A stretch of DNA of 64,000 nucleotides from Helicocarpus griseus UAMH5409 (Eukaryota; Ascomycota; Eurotiomycetes; Onygenales; Ajellomycetaceae), in contig PDNB01000003.1 of NCBI GenBank assembly GCA_002573585.1, positions 310,001 to 374,000 of the forward strand, in the 5' to 3' direction. Made by a program: the position numbers and the translations under genes. Position 1 is the stretch's first letter. Every line of letters begins with the position of its first letter. A model generated the notes under the pieces. The model was given only the letters and a program-made list of their open reading frames with translations. It did no database searches and was not told the origin of the DNA. This document shows, piece by piece, positions 25,474 through 36,083 of this stretch.

Positions 25474-26523
25474 TCAGTCACAATCCTTACATACTTCAGC
25501 AGAAGCAGTCAGCTTGCCCTCCTCCCCTCCAGCCGACCCCTCCCCGCCTTCCTCCTTCTTCGCCTGCTTCTTAGCAAGAGCGCGATCGACATGTCCCAGA
25601 TCTCGCGTGGGATCAATGATGTTGCGCACGAGGGATTTGAGTTGTTTGGTTTCTGTCCGGTGTCGGGGGCGTGTGGTTAGCATTATTGAGTTTCTACGAA
25701 TTAAGCTTCCCCCTCCTAAGGGGTAGAATAGAAGTTATGTTATAGATTATGATTGAATAGTGCTGCGGTATCATGCATACGTTATTCTTGCGGATGTTAT
25801 TGCATGCGGTTATGATCTGGGGTGGTTGGGAGGTTGAAGGCAAGAGGGAGAAGGGAGAAGGGGAAGTTGATGGGAAGGTTTCAAGGGAGCGCCAACAATT
25901 AAAAGTAAAAAAGAATGAAGAGGAATAAATGAATAGGAAAAAAAAAAGAAAAGAAAAGAAAAGAAAAGAAAAGAAAAAGGAAAAGGAAAACAAATATACG
26001 TACCCGGAAACCCCCCCTCCGTCTTCCGATCCCACAGCACGGTTTCTGCGATTTCTACTGAGGAATTGCTGCTGCCGTTGTGCAGGATGGTTACGGTGAA
26101 AACGCCACCAGTGGCGGGGATAAGGGATACTTCTCCGAGGGAGGTGGAGAAGGTGGAGAGGAGTTCTTGGGCAAACTGGATAGAGTGATAATTATTAGGA
26201 AACGGGGTTGAAAGGGGAATAGGTTGACAAGGGTTGAAAGGGGGTGAGGTTGAGTATGGCAGGGCAAAGGGTTGAGGGGGATGATGCAAGTTGAAGGGAA
26301 GAGGGAGCGGAGCGGAGCGGAGGGGGCATACATATGCCGCTCTGAGCATCCATTTGCACTGCGTGCAGAATTTGATAGTGATTCGAGGGAGGTGGACGGG
26401 GGCTGTTGGTTCGATTCCATTTTCATTTTCATTTGCTTGTTGCTGCTGTTGCTGCTGCTGTTGCGGATTGCGGTCTTCTTGCTGCGGGGCGGATGAGGTT
26501 AGGATTGGGCTCGGGTCTGCCAT
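25474..26523 (-). CDS. Rdx/SelT-SelW-SelH-like thioredoxin-fold protein
   Basis: On the minus strand, exons 26523-26332, 26175-26004 and 25652-25474 give 543 nt and 180 aa. The start MADPSPIL was chosen as the first ATG before the conserved core. ITIKFCTQCKWMLRAAY carries CxxC (Cys53, Cys56), the cysteine form of the CxxU motif of selenoprotein W. Splicing then gives FAQELLSTFSTSLGEVSL, LWDRKTEGGFPETKQLK and DPTRDLGHVDRAL, the full Rdx pattern. Proteins of this family have a thioredoxin-like fold and probably act in glutathione- or thioredoxin-linked redox reactions; substrates are unknown. The N-terminus has a Gln run (QQQQQQQQQ), and the C-terminus is Lys/Glu/Gly-rich with a second CxxC-like pair (CKDC) at the end. 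Both introns contain long simple-sequence tracts, including a (GAAAA) run. Confidence 0.93.
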
Positions 26524-27495
26524 GTTTAAGAATTTTACTGTAGGGTGCTGTGGATTTGAGATATGATGATTATGATGAATGCAATTGTATTCAAGCATTC
26601 AAGCTGGTTTTGATATGCAGAATTGATTAGTTGTAATTGATTAAATGATTGGTAAGAAATTTTGATCATAACGTCATGTGGTAGAGCTGGCTATCTTTGA
26701 ACTGATAGAGCTCCATAACATGCCAACAATGAGAACAGAACAATCAGCACCAAGTTAGCTACTCAACAACTCTTTTACAAGATACGTACGCATCTCTACT
26801 CCAAGTAGTTATTCATATATGCCAAAGGCTTCCCCCGCCAAGCCAACGTTTCTCACCAAAGCAGATTACTTCAACGTCAACAATCACTGTCAGCTCACAC
26901 TCCATCTTACTGGCAGCAGTTCATATCATTCATTAGGCTGCGTGGTGTAGCTCAGCCCTGTTGTGCTTATCAGATGTCGCGCATTGCCATAGTCAGCTTC
27001 TCATAACTATTGATTGCCAGTACCTGAGGAGAGCAAGGGAAGTCTTGTCGCTACGGTTCATATCTCCCCCATTGTTTCTCCTCGGGGATATCCTTATTTT
27101 AATCATTAATCATTTCAAGGAACGGTTTGTCTGTTTCAACAAGTAGCACAACATGCTGTTCACCTTGGCAGCTACCGCTCCTTTGACAAGGAATGAGAGC
27201 CATTGGAAGTTGTTTTTACAGATGTTAGGAAGACTCGGAATAATGTGCCTTATGAGGTCCCCCCGCAAAAAGGGGTTAATCCAAGCAAGCTAGCTCGTGC
27301 GCCGAGAATCAGCGCTCCACTGTTCATAAATTTAGCCCCGTTCTTCCCATTACTTATTAATTCCCTTCTCATCCGATCTTAATAAAATAATAACCATCAT
27401 ATCAATTATCTCAAAAACCTCAGATAATCATTCAGCTTCCTCAAATAATCCATCTTCCCCAAACTTCTCAAATTCAAAAAAACGCCGCCGCAACA
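26524..27495. other. Divergent intergenic region (Rdx protein / secreted Cys-rich protein)
   Basis: Presumed promoters of both genes. Sequence just before the plus-strand start (27360-27490) is CT/AT-rich, with AATAATCATTC-like leader sequence. I see nothing else. Confidence 0.5.
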
Positions 27496-27796
27496 ATGAA
27501 ATCTGCTGCCCTCTTCCTCATTTCCCTCCTCGCGCTGCTCATCACCCCCATCGTCGCTAGTACGATCGCGGACAAATGTGCCTGGCTACAGCAAGGCTGG
27601 GCTCAGGGCCTGTGCGATAAATGCACAAACACAGACGACAACCACTGTTACGATTGCTTGCAAGTGCTTCACCGGGCGCAGAATGTAAGTTAAGAAACTA
27701 TCGCCCTGCTACCGAAATTTTATTCAAAAAAATTATATATCTTGCTAACGAGGCCGTGAACTTGCGCTCGGTCATTTAGATCAAAGTAAGTTAGAA
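27496..27796 (+). CDS. Small secreted cysteine-rich protein (3' end uncertain)
   Basis: The first exon, 27496-27685, encodes a clear signal peptide (MKSAALFLISLLALLITP, cleavage expected after VAS near residue 22). A short mature domain follows with Cys28, Cys40, Cys43, Cys51 and Cys54 in CAWLQQGWAQGLC, DKC and HCYDC contexts. A GTAAGT donor follows. The simplest model splices to 27781 and stops in ATCAAAGTAAGTTAG, giving about 67 residues. A second GTAAGT inside that short exon and an excellent acceptor at about 27920, which is followed by a TGT codon, would instead add a sixth Cys. Reading through the first donor gives 65 residues. Size, signal peptide and Cys content are those of fungal secreted effectors or antimicrobial-type peptides. 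No family is recognised. Confidence 0.6.
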
Positions 27797-28870
27797 AGTT
27801 TGTTTCCCTAGAACAAGGTTCTTTTCTTGATCTTCGGAGGTGTCGGTATGATGGGGAAAATGGCGCAAAGGCAACCTGATGGCTAATTGAATTCCGTCCT
27901 TGTCTTCTTTAATCTTATAGTGTGTAAGTGCTTTTGTTTCTTTTTGTATACACTGGAAATCGTTAGATTCCTTGATTGACGCGATAATGGCAATAGGACT
28001 GGTCGGAGAATGTGGACATGCGCACTTAGAAAGTATCTCTCCTTTTAGAAAGGCGCGAGTTGTTGGAGTCGTGAGAAGGGCATTTGGTGCGGTTTGGTCG
28101 GGGACGTCGAGGATGGTTGGGCTGCAAGTGAAGGAAACGATGGCAACCAATGTGAGAATGAAGACTTTCGGGTTCCTATTGGGAAGGGATTTGCGGTTGT
28201 GGTAAAGGAAAAGGGGAGAGGGTGTTCCTTTGAGAGGGTGTCAGGTTCCCATTGCTTATTTTCAAAGGGGCTGCGGGCTCTATTTAGTCAGGAAGAGAGG
28301 AATGTACTTCTTTTTTTCCCCCTCAATAGAACGTTCAACAATTCTATGAACTAGCAAAAACGTCGTTGCTGAGTGTCAGTTATCAATCTGATGCTCATTC
28401 CGATAAAGCAGCTAAGTACGGTTTACGAACAATGTTATAGAGACTTGACTGTGCGTCTAACGAAAAGGAACTTGAAGAAAGCTACATTGATTGGTCTTCA
28501 CACATCAGCCTATTCCTTTAATCGAGATGGAATGCCTGGATTGGGGCCTTTGGGGCCGCTTAATGGCTCTTGCTAATTTGAAAATGGTGATGAGGCAGGT
28601 AGAGGGATGTGTTAACGGTATATGCTCTCATTCCAGATGGAGAGGTAAAACGTATGATGAGATCGGGCACGGATATCTAAGTATGTACATAATCTGTATA
28701 GCCATACCATGTCATCCAGCTTGTGCGCACGCGACATAAGGTAGCGGAGAAGAGAAAGGAACTAGATAAACAGGAAGCATATCGACATTTGTTTATAATG
28801 AGTTCTAGATAATACCTCATGCCAAGAGTCAAAAGCAGCCTTGAATGTTTCGAGATTCCAAGCTGCCCAC
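27797..28870. other. Region between the secreted-protein gene and the APH-like gene
   Basis: The left part may still be intron or 3' exon of the secreted-protein gene. Open frames on both strands at 27790-28350 are not convincing. The right part would be the 3' flank of the APH-like gene. Confidence 0.4.
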
Positions 28871-29856
28871 TCACCAAAGAGGAGGTAAACCACAGTTCTT
28901 TTGGAGATACCAGATCTTGTACCACGCATCGCTCCAGATGGGGAAGCCATCCTCTTGTTTGTATTCTCTGCACTGTTCCATATCGATAATGTAACTGAAC
29001 GCCCCAATCACGATAAGTACATGTACATACACCAATATTGCCCTGTTCCGCAAAACAGGCGCCAGGAAGGAAAACGGGATATACCATTTACCAGTATCGT
29101 CATCCCACAGAAGATTATGGAGCCCGAAGTCGTGGTTGTTATATCCACACGTTCGCATCTCACTAGAAATCACGCGGAGACACGCCAATTATCCAACCTG
29201 GCGAATCCTACATTCATTTGCGTCGTGCATGTTGTAGAGGAAGATCATATGGAAGGCACTATACATAAATGCCTTTTTGAAACCCTCCCGGGCACGATTC
29301 CTTTGCTCCAGATCATATTTGATCCAGAAAACGTCATTTAGGCACACGCCAGGGAGTTCTTCCATAAGAAGGAAGAGGAGAGATCCACCTGGAAGAGGGA
29401 AACCTTCAGGCTGAGAGGCATGTAATGTGTTGTACAACTTTGGAGTTGAAGAACAGCCTGCCCTTGTCAAATATGTCAAAGCAGCATATTCATTTAGTCC
29501 AAGGTAGTTTATCTCCTCTGGGGCTCCTGTTTCGCATTCAAGCTTTTTGCCAAACCAGGGAAGCCTAAGTTGAAGAATTAGAGAAATACTTTTAATAAAT
29601 CTTTTGCCTATCGAACTGTATAAGATGCTATTCTCTCTTACCTCAGGCGAGTCTTGAGGATTGCCTGCATCCCTTCATTTGGGCTCGAGAGTTTGGTGCA
29701 GCTTGCCACGGCTGAAGCCTCAGGGAGGCCATAGCTTTTTACCTCATGTTCTGTAAAAATCTCGTCAACTCTCCATGTAGAACTGTCATCAAAATCAATG
29801 ACCAGGTTCGTCAGGTACTCTTTCAGTATTCCTACACGGTAATTCACGGTGTGCAT
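28871..29856 (-). CDS. Aminoglycoside-phosphotransferase-like kinase (fungal APH family)
   Basis: The minus-strand model has exons 29856-29642, 29564-29198, 29158-29085 and 28994-28871 (780 nt, 259 aa). The catalytic loop NNHDFGLHNLLWDD (Asp204, Asn209) and, after splicing, YIIDMEQCREY (Asp223, the DFG-like metal ligand) identify an APH/choline-kinase-type protein kinase-like fold. AILKTRL (Lys68) and SLLFLLMEELPGV fit the N-lobe lysine and the hinge. These fungal APH homologues mostly have unknown small-molecule or protein substrates; resistance is not implied. The N-lobe is short, without an obvious Gly-rich loop. The second intron is only 39 nt with a weak GTTGGA donor and a TGAG acceptor. 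Without it the frame breaks, so this is either a poorly spliced gene or an early pseudogene. Confidence 0.65.
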
Positions 29857-31435
29857 CTTGTGGGTGTGTGTCGAATTGAATGGTATCAGAAGTAGTACCT
29901 AGTAATAAGTACTACTAGTAGCCTCCGTAGTTAAAGGTTCTGAAAATAATGGGTATGGGTAAAAACTCAAGGGTTGGTATAAAGAGGTGGGAGAAAGAAG
30001 CTCGCTTTAGTTCTCGACAAGAGAAAGAAAGAGGAGAAAAATACAAACAAATCAAGATGAAAGGGATGTTTACATGCAGTCCCAGGCATCCATCACGGCG
30101 CATATCACGTGCAGACAGCTGCGGACTGAGGGTTTTATTGAACGATGACCGTGAAAATTAAAAAGAACTGGAAAAAGAAGGGTCATTGTTGAAGCTAAAC
30201 CAGCGTAGCTTGTAGATGGGAAATTATCCCAGGGAAGTAGTTAGCCGGGACAGGTTCCGCGCACGTAGGTGATGATAAAATGATATTTATACTTTCCGCG
30301 CCCTGTGGTTTTGATATCATATCTGCTAGATATAATAGATGCACTTGGAAAGGCACTAAGGTAGCGAGACCCAGGTGCCAATTCTCCTTTAGTAGGTGAC
30401 ATGTTGTCTCGAATCAGTGAGGCCCCTCCCAAGTGGAGGGACGTGGTGGGCTAGCCGGTTGGAATAGGAAGAGTCGGTGTGATGCTGAGAAACAGATGGT
30501 GTAGCCAAATATCATAATCACGGCGAACGGAAGGTAATATGAAACATGTATTTATCTCTCGCTGTTTGCTGCCGTTTCGTCCCAAAATCTATTTTACAAG
30601 AAAAGATTTGAAGGATGCTGCTCCAGGTCCCACGGTGCCCACTGAATTTTTTAAAAAAACCAAACAAAATAAGGAAAAAGAAAAGAGATATGGATTAGAC
30701 CAAGAACGAAATGGGGTGCCAATATATTCTCCGTGGAAAGTTAGAATATCAAAGCCAAGGGGAATAAGGCGAGAGGAGAAAGAAAAAGTAGAGTCAAAAT
30801 GGACAGATTGAAAATGGGTGACACCAACAGATTTAGTAAACCGCAGAAAGAAGGAAAATGAAGAGATGTGGACAATCCAATGAGGAAATGGAAGCAAAAA
30901 GGGATTTGAAGACAAAGGAAATAATGGAAAGTATGAGACGATGTCCATTAAAAGAATCGAGGGAATAACCAATAAATGGTTGCAGCTCAAATGCCCGCCT
31001 AGCCAGAAGTTATATGCGCAGGCGCACTTCCTGTCTCTAGCAGCCCATAAGTAGATAATCGCACATGCTTAATTCTAAGTCGCAGGCTTCATTTCATCAA
31101 CTGAATGAAATCTAGCCATTGCAACACAATGCGAAACTCGGGGATGATTGGAGGTTGACTGAAATTATCGAGATAGCCGTATCCAACCAGCTAAGAGCAA
31201 GAGAGCAGGCAAACACCATTCATTCAAGGCCGATTGAGGTATTCCGGTCCGTAGTCGTTGGAGATTATGGTCGCGTAGATGCTGGAAAAATGTGGAAGCG
31301 AGAATTCGGAGATGTCGATGGATGATCCGCGCGTCATGAAAAGAGAATCGAGAATTTGGGTATTCGAGGGGTATAAATTAAGGAATTAAATCGTGGAAGA
31401 CAAAGTTACTGCAAGTACAATTCTGTCAACCCATT
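29857..31435. other. Intergenic between the APH-like and G-gamma genes (both minus strand)
   Basis: This holds the promoter of the APH-like gene and the 3' flank of the G-gamma gene. A CACGTG lies at 30106-30111, and the plus strand is purine-rich at 30640-30910. No credible gene was found. Confidence 0.5.
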
Positions 31436-31931
31436 CTACATAATCATACAGCAGCCACCAGATTGCTGTGGTGCATATGGATCTTCGCGTTTGTCAATCT
31501 TTTTTGATAGGAAGGCATGTTAGTATCTGTGCGCATAGTCCACTATCGTCTCGTAGAAAGGGGGGAAGGGTAATTGCCCACCTGTCCCCACACAGAGGGC
31601 ACCATGAAGTCTCTTGTGTTATTGCAGTAGTTGATGAGCCTGTAGAGATTTGACAGTCAGCCATTATATTCTCACCGTATCCCCAGCCAGCCTTGTGGTA
31701 CCGGAGCCCTTAAAAGCGGGCAATTGTGGCTCGTAGCGAAATCGCATGGGTCATTGGGGGACCAGGAGGCACTTACGACATGGAAGCATCAGAAACCTTA
31801 ACGCGCGGTCTCTCCAGGTCTTCCTTCAGTCTTATGTTGAGCTCGTTTAGACGTCGCAGTTTCAATTCGGCCATGTTCTGCTTCTTGTTCTTAACATCCC
31901 CCCCCGGTCGGAGCTCGTAAGCGGCAGGCAT
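31436..31931 (-). CDS. gpgA: Heterotrimeric G-protein gamma subunit
   Basis: Exons 31931-31777, 31639-31582 and 31498-31436 on the minus strand give 276 nt and 91 aa. The protein pairs with the G-beta propeller as an obligate dimer that anchors G-protein signalling at the plasma membrane. It shows the fungal G-gamma pattern. A DVKNKKQNMAELKLRRLNEL coiled-coil helix is followed by DLERPRVKVS, SLINYCNNTRDFMVPSVWG and DKREDPYAPQQSGG. It ends in the CaaX box CMIM (Cys88), preceded by Cys87, so farnesylation plus palmitoylation are expected. Length is normal for the family, and all three exon junctions are in frame. The gene lies about 7 kb from the cAMP phosphodiesterase gene, and the two share an upstream motif. 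Confidence 0.97.
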
Positions 31932-34900
31932 TGTGTGAGAGAGTAGCCCGAATCGGCGTAGGAAAAGGCGTTTAGTGATAGGAGGAAGCCCGCAAGGGAG
32001 AGTTTAGAAAAGGAAATGTAGTTGCGGAGGCTACAGAAGAGCTTGTGCGGGCGAACGGGAGGAGGGATTGTGCGAAGGCCGACACGGTAGAAAGCACAGG
32101 ACCAGCGCTGGCTTGAAGACAAGTTGTCTTTGCTGAAAGTGATGACGTAGAAGACACGAGCCAGCAGCTATGGAGCTGGAATGATGAAGTAGACAAGCTG
32201 ACGGGTGAGTGGTGGAGGAGGATTGAGAGAGTTGGTTGCTTGAAGATGGACGGATGGATGATGAGTATGGAGGGAGGTTGTTGAAGGCGACAGACAGACT
32301 GACTGACGGATTGGGAGAGCGAGAAACGACACAGGTGATAGGACAGCCTGCGTGGGTACGGTATGGTACGGTATTGCCAGGCCGCTGGAAAGGGGGTACA
32401 CGCCAGATATAGCGGGCTTGGCACTATTCGGCCACGTATGGTGACGTACGGGCTGTCATGCTGGTAATCTATTCATCAAACAGGCGGGTGCGGTGGAGAC
32501 GGCGGATGTCACTGCCCAGCCATTTTGCGCAGGCACGGTACCTGATGTAATAATAATTATAGTAGTAAATTACACACTGTTTGTATCCGAAACAAACCTG
32601 CTGCTTGCATGCGGCTCTTGGCCCTGAAACAAGGAAACAACGCCCAGACTACTGAATATCAAATATTCAAGATAGACAGAATTCATCACTATTATTCTTC
32701 AGATAATTGTGCTTGTTGAGGATAATGCATAATTGCTTGTCTGTCCTCTTGTCCAGCTTCCCCGGCCAGTTGAGCTGCACTGAGCCATTGGCTAAACAGA
32801 CAAACAAGCCCGGCTTGATATGCAGCTTGTCCAGCATGCAGGAACCTTTCTGTTTCCCTTCGCCCTAGTCCAGCGCCGTTTTGCCCCTAGAAGAGATTGA
32901 CCCTGGACTTATCCTGCTTGTAATAAGTTGTCCCTCCTCTTCGTATGTATACCCATGTCCTGGGTATGATTAATATCTCTGCTACCGCCCGCCCACGTAT
33001 CTTTCTCAACCGGACACATCTTACCTACGGCCAAACAAGCATCACGGTGTGCCATCGTTAATATAATAATAATAGGTTGTTTCTTTCTTGCGGAGTATTT
33101 CTACGGCTCATTATGCGCCTGTTGATTTGTTAAAGATCCCCCTCCATTTGTCCTCTGCGGGCTCAACGGTAGCGTTGAACTACAGGAATTTTTCCCGCAT
33201 CCTTGCCCAACCATTGGTTACCGGTTGTTTTACGCCTCCTTATTTCCTGCAGCTGGTGCAGAAGCAGCCAAAAGGAATTTCTCTCTCAGCCTTCGCTGGC
33301 CCTTCAGAAGCTCAGGGCTCTGGATTTGTTTTAGCGCGGTTTCACCTCCGGAGTGGCAGAGTGGGCTTGACTGCCGCTGGAAGCGAATTCCAGCCACTAG
33401 TAATCATGCCAACCCGCTTTTCGTTCAAACGCCTTTTTTGTTCTTGGGGAAAAAGAAATGCGATGCTGTGCGCTGTGACAGTTGTCTTGTCTGTACTCCG
33501 TACTCCATACATACATGTACTTCTGGACAGGGAGCAGTTGGACCCAACAGCCTGTTGCAAAGTGCTGGTTCAAGGGTTGGGAGAAAGAAGACGATGATAG
33601 ATTGGAAGCTTCTCTCTTTATCATGACTTCCACAAGTTATTTCACTTCACAAAGCATCAGCTTCTTTTATGATGAACAAGCACCTACGATATGAGAGAGA
33701 GAACTTGATTCAGAAATATTCATCCCAACTGCATTTCAACACAGCAGGCTCAAGCGCGTTGCAGATGCCTTCAGGATTATTGTTATGTTTGACTTGCAGA
33801 GTTGGAATAATGGTTTGCTCTTCGTGAACTGATATGACATCCTGAAACCTACAGCTGAGGCCTTCATTGCGATTCGCGACTCCTACCACAACTATTTGCT
33901 AATGAGACAAGTCACTCTCTTCTGTAGAATACTTTCAATCCTGGTGATAGTGCTGTGCTCACTACTCCGGATATACTGTCATCGTCATTTTTTGGAAGGG
34001 AGTCCAAGGTGAAATCTGCATGAGCAGATCTACACTGATTTATTGATTTGATATTATGAACATCTGAAAGTATTCCTGCAAACTCATCAAAACTGAACTA
34101 TTTTAGAACATGTCCTAGCACAACCTCCTAACAAATGCAACTCAAACATCATTCCCCGCCAAAATCTGTACTCTTTCTGCAGTGTCGTTTTTAGCAAGCA
34201 ACCTTGGAACCTTCCCCAGAACCGATGTCACATGATGCATACAACCTCCCCCCACACCCCCCGTCAAGGTTTATCTTGACCGCAACTTCATAGATCGAGG
34301 GGTTTTTCACCCCTCTACCCCTTTAATATAATCTGTGCGTATATTATTATTTATTTTGGAGCAGCACCCTTTGGGGAACTCCTCGAATTGTCTAACTTGA
34401 TTTCTATATCAAGCAACAATTCCACATTCAGAGCGCCAAGTTTTACCATGTAGATATACATGCACGCTTTGGCCCTTAATATCTTGTTGAATGCTATCGG
34501 AAAGCTATGCCTTCGTCTCCTTCTATCTCCCTCTCCTGGAAAAATAATAGGTGTTTCAAGGATTCTGAAATGCGCAGTCTGTCCGGATTTCTATCATTCA
34601 CGCTGTCCCCATCCCGTTACTAACATATCCTCCGTATACATGTATAATACCCGCGCTAACGCAATCGACAATATGATGCCTCGTTTCCAAACCGATTCAT
34701 CTTGTCGATGTTCTTTAGGGAAGTCATCGCCGGGTGCGCGGTCTGCGCGAGAGGAATTGACTTCCCACTGTTGATAACATGGTACGTTGCACGGGGAGTT
34801 ATAAATCTATCCAATTCGAAATATAGCAGGCTATACTTCGGACTTCACTCAAATTCTTCGCGATGGTCGCACTGCAAGACTTGGACCTTCGTCCAGGTCA

Positions 34901-36083
34901 CTCAAATGACACGGGAAGCTGGTACTACATGGTTTCAAGCGTGAGATGTATGCTCGAAGGACTGTTTTTTTAAATGGACACAGTACCAGAACAGAAGCAA
35001 TTTGACCGCAAACTGACGTGCCCCGGTAATCATATGTCACACAGTTGCATCACAGAATTGCTCGTCTAGATGTTATGATCCAGTGGGATGTGCCTGGTCA
35101 CCCGCGCGGAAACCTTTCAGGAGACATTCCCACTTTCAGATACGTTCCTACATTTTCGGCAAGTACCTCTCTCAGGGTGGTTCAAGAGACAGCTATCTGC
35201 GCCAGTGGTCCGTCGAATGCCGCTTCCAAAGCATTGTTCACTGCTCATCGCTTTAACAGAAGATGGGAAGTATCTGGATACACAACCGTCTTAGCTGGTA
35301 CTCCGTAAAGAGCTGTTGCCTTCAACCAGTGGAGTTGATGCTAACAGATCTCTGCCATGTAAAGTGCAACCCGTGGTCCCAATCCAATAAACGGCTTCCG
35401 TTGTAAAACATGCGTTTGTTGAGGTGACTGGTATGCTGACTTGACTGGGATGCGCGGGAGGGTGGATTGGGATCTAACAACGGCGCAAAAGGCCTGTATC
35501 AACTTGAGATTGAGTGCTCATTGAGACAGCGAATACCTAGCACTTGCCCGAGCAGAAGACGTTTCCGATGTCCTGACATTGATACTGCTTCAACCCCAGA
35601 TCTTTCAATGAGCGGGTGAGTATTTCGCCGACCGCCCAATCGAGATCTGACACAGATCTAGAGTTCAAGTTAGTTCAGAAAGTTAATTCACGATCATACA
35701 TTCTCCGCCCTGTAAGTAGACGTTTTTATGTCGATATGAGGATTCGACTGTTCCACGTGACCGCTCTACTAGCGCGTGCTTACCTAAGGCAGTGGAGCCG
35801 CAACCCACAGGATTTTTCGCCTTCCCTCTTGGGATCGCACAACCACAAAGAAGCTAAACGACATCACCAGAAGAATCCCCATTTTCTTCCCTCTTCAACC
35901 CCGTCCAGCGACTCTCCATCGCGTCGTTGCCCGTCTCGACCCCCCTGTGCACGCGCGTGCTCTATCGAGACTCTCCATTCCGTCCCCCGTCACCTTCAAC
36001 AAACGCCCTGCTCGTCTGACGGGTTCGAGTTTTTCTATCTCAATTCACCTTAGTCCGTTGTGTTTAGGGGGAGGTTGCCCAGC
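31932..36083. other. 4.2 kb divergent region between G-gamma and eIF3a
   Basis: Only the outer parts look like leaders: 31932-32460 (purine-rich on plus, hence a pyrimidine-rich minus-strand leader with the TACGGTATGGTACGGTA block at 32356-32373) and 35750-36083 (CT-rich, with CACGTG at 35754-35759). The middle 3 kb has scattered frames, the longest at 33088-33597 with a non-ATG start. None resembles a protein I know. Confidence 0.5.
35754..35759. promoter_or_regulatory. CACGTG E-box before eIF3a
   Basis: CCACGTGACC lies 325 bp upstream of the eIF3a start, in the position and context of fungal bHLH-type promoter elements. Function is inferred only. Confidence 0.35.

Noticed and set aside
26408..26418. 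GGTTCGATTCC B-box-like word
   Set aside because: It lies inside the coding exon of the Rdx protein, and the flanking bases do not form a T-stem.
27791..28150. 119-codon minus-strand frame opposite the secreted-protein gene
   Set aside because: It overlaps probable introns of the plus-strand gene and has no recognisable domain.
33088..33597. 169-codon open frame on the plus strand
   Set aside because: It begins at a TTG, lacks codon bias or any recognisable motif, and overlaps other open frames in a non-coding gap.
35616..36053. 145-codon frame before eIF3a
   Set aside because: It starts at GTG, lies in the eIF3a leader and promoter region, and reads as CT-rich leader sequence.
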